Assembly (NCBI RefSeq): GCF_015557635.1
Contig: NZ_JADNOP010000007.1
Coordinates: forward strand, 62,001-126,000
Length of the DNA: 64,000 nucleotides
Direction: 5' to 3'
Source of the DNA: Fusicatenibacter saccharivorans
GTDB lineage: Bacteria; Bacillota; Clostridia; Lachnospirales; Lachnospiraceae
The notes under the pieces are model-generated. The model had not been told where the DNA came from and made no database searches. It was given only the letters and a program-made list of their open reading frames with translations. Shown in pieces: positions 1 to 8,124 of this stretch; the first letter of the stretch is position 1; each line of letters opens with the position of its first letter. A program made the position numbers and the translations under genes.

Positions 1-150
1 GCAGTTATCACATACTCCGTCCTCTGCAAGTATCCCGTCTTTCACAAAGGCTTCAATGCCTCCCGGTTCATGACAGCGTGGACAATCTAATTCCTGTATC
101 CTTTTCTGATTTCTTACATCCTGGCAATTGGAAAATTCAATTTTACCCAT
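1..150 (-). CDS. Zinc-ribbon protein, cut by the window edge
   Basis: Only the first 50 codons are present; the reading frame runs off position 1. The start ATG (148-150) has a GGAGG ribosome site a few bases upstream. The visible part has CPRC at residues 23-26 and CDNC at 47-50, the two halves of a Cys4 zinc or Fe-S knuckle. It is the last visible gene of the reverse-strand run cooC-like, moxR, VWA and follows the VWA gene by 16 bp, so it is almost certainly co-transcribed. A small metal-binding protein would fit a metallocofactor assembly operon, but the C-terminal part is unseen and could carry another domain. No specific function can be assigned. Confidence 0.6.
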   Translation of the reverse strand, partial: MGKIEFSNCQDVRNQKRIQELDCPRCHEPGGIEAFVKDGILAEDGVCDNC

Positions 151-166
151 AGTGATTCCTCCATTT

Positions 167-1984
167 TCATTCCATATCAATTTGTCTTCGTAAAAAAGTT
201 CCTACTATACGGGAAAAATTGCTGATATTACGAATATAGGCAAAGTCTTTTCCATAGATTCTCTTTTCCACGGAGAGCTCTTCTTCATTCCCTGCAAAAA
301 TACCAATTACGAAAATTCCCTGATTTCTGGCCCGACGTACCTCATATGCAGTATCTTTCACAGCTTTTTCTCCGTCATAGATCTTGGGCTGGCGGGTTCC
401 TGGTCGTTGTATGCTCATATCACAGGGTTTTCCATCACTTAATACGATTAAAATCTTATTTTTTTCCGGTCGCTCCATGAGAGAGGAACCGACTGTTTTC
501 AGTGCAAGCCCATCTCTGTTATTGGCATATGCACGAAATTGAAAGATTCTTTCATTTGTTTCCCTTGGATCTTCATAATCCCGAAATCTCTGAAGTACTG
601 TATATCCCCAGAAAGCACAGTATCCTGTCACCCGATGAGGAATTCCTGCCTGGCTTAATGCTTCACTGATAATATATCCCTGCGCCGCTACCTGAGCCTG
701 TCTGTCAGCCTGGGAACCACTGGAATCAATCAGGACGTCTATTACAAACTCAGAATCGTCAGATCTCTTTTTTCTATTAAATAACTTGTCATCGTCTGTT
801 CTTCCAATTTTCCATAATCTCTCAGGAACAAGCTGCCCTGCATCAGATCTGCTGACAGAATCATCCTTTCGGATTATAAATGCCCGTTTCAGTGACTCTG
901 CCAACACAGAAATATTTCTTTTGATGATCCAGTGATTATTTCCATAATAGGCTTTATTTTTTTCAAACTGCAGCTGAGAAAAACGGTATTGATTATTTTT
1001 AATCACAGGGCTCTGTAATATTCCATCTGTAAGATACAGGATACAGTTTTTGTGGATTCCTGTACAAAATTTCCGGTTGATTCTGGCCTGCTCCGATTCA
1101 CTCAGATACGATTTCCCGTAATTCAGTTCCACATATTCCCGTATCCGTCGCACTGCCTGTGGATTTATATTCTCCGAGCTTTCCGGAACTTCTTCATTTT
1201 CCGGAGAGAAATAAAATCTTTTTTTCTTTTTGTTTCTGATATCCAGACTCATCATCTTTTTTTTGAGATTAGAAAGATATTTTTGAATGATGTCTTCCAT
1301 CTGTTCATCTGTCATGCATTCCTGCCACGCGTCATTGGTCAATGCCATATCCGGTAAATTCAGAATCTTCTCCAGATTTCCATTCTTTTTTTCAAAAGAG
1401 GGATCCAGAACATGATTATAAATCTCATCTATCACGTTTATGACATCTTCCGTATTTTCTGCATCCTTCAGAGAAAGAATCTTGTACAATGCAATCTCTG
1501 CCTGTGGATCCATTCCCTTATCGTCTGTGTTCTCCAGAACATGCCTTATATACAGAAGCCTAATCCTGTGAATCAGGTCTGTTCCAGCTTTGTCTGATAC
1601 CTGTTCTTCCTCGGCCTTTTCCAATTCTCTGAACGCCTGTTCTCTGATTTCCTTTGTTCCCAAACGTTCTCGAATGATAAAACGCTCCACAGCAGCATCC
1701 ATGCATAATCCAGCAAGAGGCAAAAGTATATCTTCTCCAGCAGAAAAATGTAATTTTTTCATCAAATACATGCCAAGTTTCTTCTGATCAAAATATCGTG
1801 CAAAGGCACCCTGCTTCACTGCCTCATATAGAACCGTTTGTTTTGAATAAACATATTTTTCTGTATCCGGTTCAAATTCCATATCATAATCACCACTGAC
1901 TGTCCAAAAAAGATTTCTGATACGATTGCTGATCTCCAGACGATGTTCTTCCAGTTGTTTCGCCGGCCATCTGACATCCTCCAT
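167..1984 (-). CDS. VWA-domain protein, NorD/CobT-like partner of a MoxR ATPase
   Basis: 605 residues. The C-terminal part (about 414-605) is a von Willebrand factor A domain: the MIDAS motif DSSGS is at residues 420-424, a conserved NRDG segment follows, and LSDGKPCD matches the signature seen in NorD and CobT proteins. The long N-terminal region (1-410) is mostly helical and charged, as in NorD/CbbO proteins. In characterised pairs (NorQ-NorD, CbbQ-CbbO, CobS-CobT) the VWA protein ties the AAA+ motor to its target enzyme, often for metal insertion. It starts 6 bp after the moxR stop, so the two are translationally linked. The target enzyme is not in the window. The family call is firm; the role in metal insertion is inferred from the family and the neighbouring CooC-like gene. 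Confidence 0.8.
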   Translation of the reverse strand: MEDVRWPAKQLEEHRLEISNRIRNLFWTVSGDYDMEFEPDTEKYVYSKQTVLYEAVKQGAFARYFDQKKLGMYLMKKLHFSAGEDILLPLAGLCMDAAVERFIIRERLGTKEIREQAFRELEKAEEEQVSDKAGTDLIHRIRLLYIRHVLENTDDKGMDPQAEIALYKILSLKDAENTEDVINVIDEIYNHVLDPSFEKKNGNLEKILNLPDMALTNDAWQECMTDEQMEDIIQKYLSNLKKKMMSLDIRNKKKKRFYFSPENEEVPESSENINPQAVRRIREYVELNYGKSYLSESEQARINRKFCTGIHKNCILYLTDGILQSPVIKNNQYRFSQLQFEKNKAYYGNNHWIIKRNISVLAESLKRAFIIRKDDSVSRSDAGQLVPERLWKIGRTDDDKLFNRKKRSDDSEFVIDVLIDSSGSQADRQAQVAAQGYIISEALSQAGIPHRVTGYCAFWGYTVLQRFRDYEDPRETNERIFQFRAYANNRDGLALKTVGSSLMERPEKNKILIVLSDGKPCDMSIQRPGTRQPKIYDGEKAVKDTAYEVRRARNQGIFVIGIFAGNEEELSVEKRIYGKDFAYIRNISNFSRIVGTFLRRQIDME

Positions 1985-1990
1985 ACAAGT

Positions 1991-2923
1991 TTACCCCCAT
2001 ATGTCTTTTCCGGTCCAGGAAGATGGGATTCTGGTAGAAACCACATCTTCTACGATCTCTTTTTCAAATACATCAAAACTTTTATTTATGATTCCCATCT
2101 GGATTGCATCAATTGGAGAAAGTCCGCTTCTTGTTGCTTTTACAGCAGAAACCAATCCTCTCAGGTCAAGAGATTTTGTTGAGATTTCTCCATGGTAAGC
2201 TTTGATCTGCAAATCCAGAAACAGTCCTGCAAAAGCTTTCAGTGCACTTTTTTCCCCATCTGGAAAATGTTGTCTTAATACAAAAAGGACACTATCCTCA
2301 TCCATTTCAGGCATATCAATTACCATAAACCTTGAAACCAATGCTTCATTTAGCTCTCTGGTACCTGCGTAGCCATAATTCATCGTGCCGATAAATCGTG
2401 TTGCCGGATGAAGTAAAATCCTGTTATATCCTGGAATGTCAATTCTGCGCCGATGATCCAGTGTGGCATGCAGTACAGAAACCGCATCATTTTTTGCCAT
2501 ATTGATTTCGTCCAGGATTCCAAATCCTCCAAATTCCGCGCATTGGTAGATGGGGCCTTTCCGAAGGCGAACCTCATTATTTATAAAGGTATCCGTTCCA
2601 ATCAGATCGGCACTGTCTGTATTTACATGAAAAGAAATGTCGTATTCCGGTCTTCCGAATATCCATGCCAGTGTCTCACATAGTACATTTTTCCCTGTAG
2701 CTTTCGCACCGGAAAGTAACAGGTTATCTCCCTGAAGAAGCGCTGCTATTGACATTTCCAGAATCTTTTTCCCATAAAACAGGATATCCGGTTTTTCTAC
2801 CCGTTCCTTTACCTGATCCTCTACCTCATAACGCATGTGAAAATCTCTCAGTTCTCCAATCAGTTCCTGCGCTATCTTCTGGTCTTCTAAATATTTTTCT
2901 ATTTCTGCCCAATGATTTCTCAT
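1991..2923 (-). CDS. MoxR-family AAA+ ATPase (CbbQ/NorQ type)
   Basis: 310 residues. Walker A is GAKATGKN at 72-79 (Asn where Ser/Thr is usual, as in several MoxR proteins). Walker B is FGILDEIN with Asp138-Glu139. A sensor-1 segment (FIGTMNYGY) and arginine-finger region (ELNEALVSRF) follow. MoxR ATPases form hexamers and remodel a partner enzyme through a VWA protein, which is encoded directly downstream. The start at 2923 has an AAAGGAAA ribosome site. It lies 85 bp downstream of the CooC-like gene in the same orientation. Family assignment is strong; the substrate enzyme is unknown. Confidence 0.85.
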   Translation of the reverse strand: MRNHWAEIEKYLEDQKIAQELIGELRDFHMRYEVEDQVKERVEKPDILFYGKKILEMSIAALLQGDNLLLSGAKATGKNVLCETLAWIFGRPEYDISFHVNTDSADLIGTDTFINNEVRLRKGPIYQCAEFGGFGILDEINMAKNDAVSVLHATLDHRRRIDIPGYNRILLHPATRFIGTMNYGYAGTRELNEALVSRFMVIDMPEMDEDSVLFVLRQHFPDGEKSALKAFAGLFLDLQIKAYHGEISTKSLDLRGLVSAVKATRSGLSPIDAIQMGIINKSFDVFEKEIVEDVVSTRIPSSWTGKDIWG

Positions 2924-3008
2924 GAAGATTTTCCTTTCTTTACAATTAGTTATGCCAAATCAGATAATATTTCTGTTTACTCAATCTTCAAACTTTCAAT
3001 CCTCCAAC

Positions 3009-3779
3009 TCACAATCCCAACTTCTTTACAATTTCTCCCAGTGCACTTCTTACAGGAGAATCTTTCGGAAGCTGTATGATCGGCTTTCCATCACAGTCAT
3101 ACTGATATACCTGGTCATCATGTGGTACAACGCCTAACAGTTCCAATCCCTGATTTCGGATTTCTTCCAGAGTTCCGGCATCCAGTTTTCCATCCGGAAC
3201 ACGATTCACGATTAATCCAGTTTTCTGTGGTTTAAAGTTTAATTCATTCATCAGCTTTGCAATACGTCCGGCTGCCTGAACACCTCTTCTGGAACAGTCA
3301 CTCACAAGAATCGCAACTTCCATCATTGGCAGAATTCCTCTGCTGATGTGTTCCATACCCGCTTCGTTATCAACCACAATATATGGATAATGGCTTTGCA
3401 GTTTCTGAACCTGGGTCTGTACAAGGCCATTTACAAAACAATAGCAGCCCTGTCCCTGGGTTCGTCCCATTACCATCAAATCATAATCGTCTTCTTCTGC
3501 AATCGCATCAGAAAGACGCATTTCCAGATATGCCTGTTTTGTCATACCGGAGGGAATCTGATATCGTGGGTCTACGCCTGCCCGCTCAATTTCTTCTCTC
3601 AGCTCCCCAAGTGTGATCTCCGGCTCAACACCGAGCACTTCGTTTAAATTTGCATTTGCATCTGCATCCACCGCCAGGACCGGACGTTTTCCGCTTTCAC
3701 ATAAATACTGGATCAACAATCCACAAAGAGTTGTTTTTCCTACGCCGCCTTTTCCTGATACTGCAATTACATGTCCCAT
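3009..3779 (-). CDS. cooC: CooC-like P-loop ATPase, probable nickel-insertion accessory protein
   Basis: 256 residues of the MinD/ParA/CooC deviant-Walker class: SGKGGVGKTT at 8-17, VDADANANLN at 37-46, and VVDNEAGMEH as Walker B/switch region. The key feature is GCYC: Cys112 and Cys114 form the CxC motif that binds nickel at the dimer interface in characterised CooC proteins, with the same residue numbers as I recall for Carboxydothermus CooC1. CooC delivers nickel to carbon monoxide dehydrogenase, but no cooS or acsB gene is in this window. It is first in a four-gene operon with moxR, VWA and a zinc-ribbon gene. A TAGGAGG ribosome site precedes the start. The promoter at 3831-3858 carries a palindromic operator repeated before the DUF3786-like gene. 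Confidence 0.8.
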   Translation of the reverse strand: MGHVIAVSGKGGVGKTTLCGLLIQYLCESGKRPVLAVDADANANLNEVLGVEPEITLGELREEIERAGVDPRYQIPSGMTKQAYLEMRLSDAIAEEDDYDLMVMGRTQGQGCYCFVNGLVQTQVQKLQSHYPYIVVDNEAGMEHISRGILPMMEVAILVSDCSRRGVQAAGRIAKLMNELNFKPQKTGLIVNRVPDGKLDAGTLEEIRNQGLELLGVVPHDDQVYQYDCDGKPIIQLPKDSPVRSALGEIVKKLGL

Positions 3780-3830
3780 GTTTTTCCTCCTAAAATTCTG
3801 AACAATCTGTTGACTTTTTCTTTTAACCTC

Positions 3831-3858
3831 ATTATAGTTGTTACTATATAAATTACAA
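3831..3858 (-). promoter_or_regulatory. Promoter and operator of the CooC/MoxR/VWA operon
   Basis: On the reverse strand, -35 TTGTAA (3853-3858), a 16-bp spacer and -10 TATAAT (3831-3836). The spacer and -10 contain the palindrome TATAGT-TGTT-ACTATA (3833-3848), placed where a bound repressor would block RNA polymerase. A near-identical arrangement stands before the DUF3786-like gene at 5199-5226. The flanks also match: TTGACTTTT on one side (3810) and a TCAACA...TGTTGA inverted repeat on the other (about 3888-3911). Confidence 0.65.
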
Positions 3859-3947
3859 TAATCAGTCTGTGAGATTTGTATGGTTACTCAACATATAAGA
3901 AAAATTGTTGAGGAATCATATGATACTAACTAATACAGGAGTATATA

Positions 3948-4595
3948 ATGTCAGAAAAAACGAGAAAACAAGATCGCCGTACCCGCTATACCAGGCAAAC
4001 CATAAAAGATACGTTCTTAGAGTTGTTAAATCAGAAAAGTTTTACGAAAATTACAGTTACAGAGATCTGCAAAAATGCTGAAATCAACCGTGGCACTTTT
4101 TATCTTCATTACTACGATATCCATGATGTATTATCAGATATTTTTAATGATATGACTCAGGATATGTTAACAACTGTAGATCATTTATTCTGTCTAAATC
4201 AAAAAAGCTGTTCCTATCCGTTCTGTCAGAAAATACAGATGGAATCACAATACAGGGCACTGTTTCTGGATGATGCAATTGCCCCTATTCTTCTGGAAAA
4301 AATAGCAGAAAATACAAAAGAAGGCTATGTGACCTGGCTTATGTCACACAGCCTCCTGACCTTTGAACAGGCAGAATCGGTTTTTTATTTTCAAATGAAT
4401 GGCTGCCTTTCCATCAACAGACTGATGCTCCGCAATCACTGTAATGACTGGAAACAGATTCAGACAGTAATCGACAAATTTATCAAAGCCGGGTTGGAAA
4501 GTTTTCTGATTCATGATCAGAGAGAAGAAAAGGCTTCCGATAATTTTTGCAGCAAAATTTCTCCAACTGTTACCGCATCTTCTACACTCAGATAA
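3948..4595 (+). CDS. TetR-family transcriptional regulator
   Basis: 215 residues. The N-terminal helix-turn-helix (about 12-60) reads TIKDTFLELLNQKSFTKITV then TEICKNAEINRGTFYLHY, the standard TetR pattern. The C-terminal ligand domain is typical in size and not assignable. It is divergent from the CooC-like gene, with a CAGGAG ribosome site. Its 3' end overlaps the convergent DUF3786-like gene by 79 bp, so transcription of one may interfere with the other. It is the natural candidate to bind the duplicated TATAGT/ACTATA operators at 3833 and 5201, though the Rrf2 regulator downstream is an alternative. Confidence 0.85.
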   Translation: MSEKTRKQDRRTRYTRQTIKDTFLELLNQKSFTKITVTEICKNAEINRGTFYLHYYDIHDVLSDIFNDMTQDMLTTVDHLFCLNQKSCSYPFCQKIQMESQYRALFLDDAIAPILLEKIAENTKEGYVTWLMSHSLLTFEQAESVFYFQMNGCLSINRLMLRNHCNDWKQIQTVIDKFIKAGLESFLIHDQREEKASDNFCSKISPTVTASSTLR

Positions 4596-5143
4596 TGATC
4601 GGCATGATCCTGAAGAAATATTTTGCCAGATGCAGGAAATTCTTCATCTGCAAACCATATCTTTAAAGTTACCGGATATCTTGGCAGAACTGGAAAAACA
4701 GCACACAGATCCGCCTTTGTTTCTGTGAATTCTGCACCCAGGTTTTTACATGCTTTCTGAATTTTCTCAGGATCTTTATCCTGCAAAAGCTTTTCCAGTT
4801 TCTGCTCTGCAGTCCGGTCAAACTTAGTTCCCCGTATCAATCCATCTTTCAGGTTACCAAAAGTAATGAGCTTCTGTGAGCCTTCTGTGCCATCGGCCAT
4901 ATCCAGATAATGCAACAACGTCAGATAATGCCATTCATCTATGTCTGAGTTAATATAGAATTCAGGAAGTTGAATTTCAATCGTTTCATAAAAACTCATT
5001 ATCTCAAGTACATTCCGGCTGCTATGAAAAACAGCCCCGCTTTTTGCAGCAATCTCCTCTCCGGAACGATTTTGCAGCCGTTTTACTGCTGCCTGCAACA
5101 TTTCCTGAAATGCACGATTTTCTGTTTGATTTTTGTATTCCAT
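4517..5143 (-). CDS. DUF3786-like protein
   Basis: 208 residues; start chosen at 5143 because AAAGGAGA lies just upstream and the longer open frame has no ribosome site. It is a soluble protein without a signal peptide. The C-terminal part, with LPRYPVTLKIWFADEEFP followed by an HADHYLSVEDA stretch, resembles DUF3786 proteins of strict anaerobes, which I recall near corrinoid and Fe-S enzymes. No catalytic residues are obvious. Its promoter (5199-5226) is a close copy of that of the CooC/MoxR/VWA operon, which is the best evidence that it works with that operon. Family assignment is from memory and moderately secure; function is unknown. Confidence 0.6.
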   Translation of the reverse strand: MEYKNQTENRAFQEMLQAAVKRLQNRSGEEIAAKSGAVFHSSRNVLEIMSFYETIEIQLPEFYINSDIDEWHYLTLLHYLDMADGTEGSQKLITFGNLKDGLIRGTKFDRTAEQKLEKLLQDKDPEKIQKACKNLGAEFTETKADLCAVFPVLPRYPVTLKIWFADEEFPASGKIFLQDHADHYLSVEDAVTVGEILLQKLSEAFSSL

Positions 5144-5198
5144 AAGTTCTCCTTTGTGAACATTTATAGTATCTGTGTTGACTTTTCCTTTAATCTCC

Positions 5199-5226
5199 AT
5201 TATAGTTGTAATTATATTATTTACAA
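5199..5226 (-). promoter_or_regulatory. Second copy of the CooC-operon promoter/operator, before the DUF3786-like gene
   Basis: Reverse-strand -35 TTGTAA (5221-5226), 16-bp spacer, -10 TATAAT (5199-5204), with TATAGT-TGTA-ATTATA at 5201-5216 in the same place as the palindrome at 3833-3848. Similarity extends on both sides, from TTGACTTTT (5178) to TCAACA...TGTTGA (about 5257-5282), so roughly 105 bp is a duplicated regulatory region. Confidence 0.6.
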
Positions 5227-5373
5227 TCATCAAAGCATTAAAAAATGTACAGTTTATCAACACATTAAAAAGAACTGTTGAGAACTTAGGATGTTTTAAA
5301 CAAACCAGAAATATTTTCATCCCAAAAACGTGAAAACAAGATCATTATATCATACTACAAGGAGTTTCTTATC

Positions 5374-5823
5374 ATGAAATATTCAACGAAATTAAGTGAT
5401 GCTGTTCATGTGATGGTTCTGATTGCTATCAACCAGGAAAAATCCCTCTCCAGTGCCTCAATTGCAGAAAGTGTCCATACAAATCCCGGCTTTGTACGCC
5501 AGCTTATGTTAAAACTAAAAAAAGCGGAACTTATGACAAGTGTAGCCGGACATGCCCGTCCTTCTCTTTCAAAACCAGCCGATCAGATTACATTGCTGGA
5601 TATTTATAAAGCAGTTGAAGGTGATAAACCATTGCTTCATTTAGATACTCATACCAATCCAGATTGTGGCGTTGGCATTAACATTCAGTTATCTTTGCAG
5701 GGATTTTATAATGAAATTCAAAAGGCTACCGAAGAAAAAATGAATACGATTACTTTGCAGGATATCATAGATACCTACTATCAGCGGATATCTATAGAAA
5801 ATAACTTACAGAATATTATTTAA
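5374..5823 (+). CDS. Rrf2-family transcriptional regulator, YwnA-like
   Basis: 149 residues with the Rrf2 winged-helix start (MKYSTKLSDAVHVMVLIA) and wing region ending near residue 75. The Cys cluster of IscR-type members is absent (one Cys, in NPDCGVG), so an Fe-S cluster is unlikely; this resembles YwnA-type regulators. An AAGGAG ribosome site precedes the start. It is divergent from the DUF3786-like gene across the duplicated ~105-bp regulatory region. Immediately downstream lies a 16-codon stub that resembles the start of a metallo-beta-lactamase-fold gene. Confidence 0.8.
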   Translation: MKYSTKLSDAVHVMVLIAINQEKSLSSASIAESVHTNPGFVRQLMLKLKKAELMTSVAGHARPSLSKPADQITLLDIYKAVEGDKPLLHLDTHTNPDCGVGINIQLSLQGFYNEIQKATEEKMNTITLQDIIDTYYQRISIENNLQNII

Positions 5824-5838
5824 CAGGAGAACACTTTC

Positions 5839-5889
5839 ATGTACCTTCAGCAAATACGAAATGCTACCAAAACACTGTGGGAGAAGTAG
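5839..5889 (+). pseudogene. 16-codon gene stub, possible MBL-fold hydrolase remnant
   Basis: An ATG with a CAGGAG ribosome site opens 16 codons, MYLQQIRNATKTLWEK, then a stop. The beginning resembles the first strand of metallo-beta-lactamase-fold hydrolases often found next to YwnA-type Rrf2 regulators (QQIRNAT-like starts), but the metal-binding HxHxDH part is missing. I infer the 5' end of a deleted gene; a short functional peptide is not excluded. Confidence 0.3.
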
Positions 5890-6300
5890 ACTATGAGAAA
5901 ACAATCTGGTCAAGTTCATAGCAGGGAATCTTCTGCAACTCTCCAACTGACAGTAAGTTTACTCTATCCTTAATTGCTTAAGCTGGTTGTATATGAATAA
6001 AGAATGATGTATAGTATTTGCAAGAGGCACCTTCTTTCGTAAATGTTGCAAATGTTTGTTTCGTCACTTTCATTATACAACATCAAGAATCAAGGTGTCT
6101 TTCTTTTATGCAAAATCACGAACTTGCTCATTTATAGATAAAACGATTTTATTTCAAAAGCGGTTTTTACTAAAAATACGTCTGCCGTTTTTGGTCATTA
6201 TTACTATGCATTGATACCTGGTCAAATTTCTTCCGAAAACAGATGATTTCAGGAATCAACTTGTCGGCACACTCCTTTGTAGTATGTTGTCTATCCTCCA
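5890..6300. other. Intergenic stretch with no recognisable gene
   Basis: About 400 bases, AT-rich, without a supported gene on either strand. On the reverse strand a short open frame begins near 6299 after ACAAAGGAG-like bases but stops within about 45 codons; it might be an eroded mobile-element or gene relic, but I cannot name it. An imperfect inverted pair near 6030-6110 (CAAGAGGCACCTTCTTT against AAGGTGTCTTTCTTTT) adds to the impression of decayed sequence. Confidence 0.3.
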
Positions 6301-6329
6301 TTGAAATCCCTCTTCTTTGGTGATACAAT
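6301..6329 (+). promoter_or_regulatory. Promoter of the degV-family gene
   Basis: TTGAAA (6301-6306), 17-bp spacer, TACAAT (6324-6329), a vegetative sigma-A type promoter about 70 bp upstream of the start codon. Confidence 0.5.
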
Positions 6330-6397
6330 ATGTTACAATGCTTATCAAAAGTTACATCATTTTGGGGGACATTTACACTACAAAGGAGAATTTATTT

Positions 6398-7291
6398 ATG
6401 TTTCAGGTTTTTGTTGATTCAGCAGCAAATCTGCCTGCTGTTACTGCGAAAAAATACGATATCCATGTCGTTTCTTTCGTCAATCTTGTGAATGGAAAAG
6501 AGCTGGTCTGCTTCGACCCGGATCTGTCACCGGAAGAGGAGCTTGCAAAAGGAAAAGAATATTACAATGCCATGCGCACCGGCTGTGAAATCAAGACCGG
6601 ACTGATCAGCACCGCAAATTTTGCGGATGCGTTCCGCACCGCTCTTGAGGCAGATCAGGATGTCATCTATCTTTCCTTAAGCAAAAACATCAGCGGAACT
6701 TATAACTCCGCAAGACTTGCTGCCGAGGAGCTTCTTGAGGAATACGGCGGAAAACGTAAAATCCGCCTCGTCGATTCCCTGAATGCCTCTCTTGCACAGG
6801 GCATCCTCGCCATCTATGCCAGCGAGATGCGCGATCGAGGCATGAACGTAGACGAAGCGGCAGATCTTCTGGAAACCTACGTTAGCAAAATGAACGGTGT
6901 TTTCACCGTCGGCGATCTGAAATATCTTTCCCGTACCGGAAGAATCAAGGGAAGTGTCGCTGTGGTCGGAAATATGCTGAAAATCAAACCGATTCTGCGT
7001 GGAAGTGAAGATGGCTATATTGTTTCCTACAAGAATGTCCGCGGGCGCAAGGCCGTTTTAAATGAACTGATTCGTCTTTTCTGTGAAACGATCGAAGAAC
7101 CGGAAAAGCAGATCGTCGGAATCGCACATGCAGATGCCTATGAGGAATCTCTTTATATGATGGAAGAAATCCAGAAAAGAGTGAAGGTGCGTGAATTTAT
7201 CAATACTTCTTACGATTACTGCACAGGAAGCCATGTCGGACCGGATACGATCGCTTTGTTCTATCTCGGAAAAGACCGCAGTCTTCTGTAA
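6398..7291 (+). CDS. DegV-family fatty-acid-binding protein
   Basis: 297 residues from ATG 6398, which follows AAAGGAG; the longer frame from 6317 has no ribosome site. The N-terminus (VFVDSAANLPAV) and the SKNISGTYNSA and KYLSRTGRI segments are hallmarks of the DegV fold, which binds one fatty acid between two domains. Some members (FakB) present fatty acids to the kinase FakA for phospholipid synthesis; no fakA is nearby, so that role is only possible. Cytoplasmic, with its own promoter at 6301. Confidence 0.85.
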   Translation: MFQVFVDSAANLPAVTAKKYDIHVVSFVNLVNGKELVCFDPDLSPEEELAKGKEYYNAMRTGCEIKTGLISTANFADAFRTALEADQDVIYLSLSKNISGTYNSARLAAEELLEEYGGKRKIRLVDSLNASLAQGILAIYASEMRDRGMNVDEAADLLETYVSKMNGVFTVGDLKYLSRTGRIKGSVAVVGNMLKIKPILRGSEDGYIVSYKNVRGRKAVLNELIRLFCETIEEPEKQIVGIAHADAYEESLYMMEEIQKRVKVREFINTSYDYCTGSHVGPDTIALFYLGKDRSLL

Positions 7292-7377
7292 AAGGAGCAA
7301 CCAGACTAACCACTGCTGTTCCACTGTATTTTTTCCGAAATTGCTGTAAACAGCGGAAATACGTTTCTTCTTTCCAT

Positions 7378-7407
7378 GCATAATTCCACCTGTTTTTCCA
7401 CATACTA
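7378..7407 (+). promoter_or_regulatory. Sigma-G/sigma-F-type promoter of spoVT
   Basis: GCATA (7378-7382), 18-bp spacer, CATACTA (7401-7407). The -10 matches the forespore sigma-G/F consensus and the -35 fits its pattern. In Bacillus subtilis spoVT is a sigma-G gene, so position and gene identity support each other. The start codon is 56 bp downstream. Confidence 0.65.
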
Positions 7408-7462
7408 CCCATACAGCACAAATTATGGAAAGTACATTGCGGAAACAGGAGGAATTTTTCAT

Positions 7463-8014
7463 ATGAAAGCGACGGGAATTGTTCGAAGGATTGATGATCT
7501 GGGGCGTGTGGTAGTTCCCAAGGAAATCCGGCGCACGATGCGGATCCGGGAGGGACAGGCCATGGAAATTTATACCGGACGGGAGGGTGAGATTATCCTG
7601 AAGAAATACTCACCGATCGAAGAGCTGGCGGAATGCGCAGCAGGGTTTACAAAATCGATTTCAACGGTGACCGGGTGTCTCGTTTGTGTTTCGGATCAGG
7701 AACAGATTGTGGCGGCAAACGGGCCGGAACAGAAAAATTATCTTGGCAAGTCCATCAGCAGCCGGCTGGAGGAGGCGATTCTGAACCGGAAAACAGTACT
7801 TGCGCGTCCCGGTGAAAAGGCCTATTTTTCAATTTTGGAAAACACAGACAATACTACTCCTCTGCCGGAGCTCATCTTTCCGATTCTCTCCTCCGGTGAT
7901 GCCATCGGTTCGGTCATTCTCTGCGGCAAAGACAGGGAGTCCCTGCCGGGCGACACGGAAAAGAAGCTCCTCCAGGTAGCGGCAACGTACCTCGGACGGG
8001 AAATGGAAAACTAA
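7463..8014 (+). CDS. spoVT: Stage V sporulation protein T, forespore regulator
   Basis: 183 residues; start at 7463 because AGGAGG (7448-7453) is correctly placed and MKATGIVRRIDDLGRVVVPK is the family start. Residues 1-50 form the AbrB-type swapped-hairpin DNA-binding domain; the remainder is a GAF-like domain, the size and architecture of SpoVT. In sporulating Firmicutes SpoVT adjusts sigma-G-dependent genes in the developing forespore. A sigma-G-type promoter precedes it and a terminator follows at 8043-8089, so it is monocistronic. Confidence 0.92.
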   Translation: MKATGIVRRIDDLGRVVVPKEIRRTMRIREGQAMEIYTGREGEIILKKYSPIEELAECAAGFTKSISTVTGCLVCVSDQEQIVAANGPEQKNYLGKSISSRLEEAILNRKTVLARPGEKAYFSILENTDNTTPLPELIFPILSSGDAIGSVILCGKDRESLPGDTEKKLLQVAATYLGREMEN

Positions 8015-8042
8015 ACAGGGGATTTATCGAAGGCAATTTATC

Positions 8043-8089
8043 AAAGGCTTTTTGCATCATCCGCACCGGTTATGCAAGAGGCCTTTTCC
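8043..8089 (+). terminator. Terminator after spoVT
   Basis: AAAGGCTTTTTGCAT pairs with ATGCAAGAGGCCTTTT across a 14-base loop; the T-rich tail lies within the 3' arm. Confidence 0.6.
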
Positions 8090-8124
8090 TGTTATTCTGT
8101 AATTCGAGATATTCCAATTTTATC

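Noticed and set aside
5890-6300. An insertion-sequence remnant between the Rrf2 and degV genes
   Set aside because: Some relic-like features, but no transposase motif or clear terminal inverted repeats could be shown.
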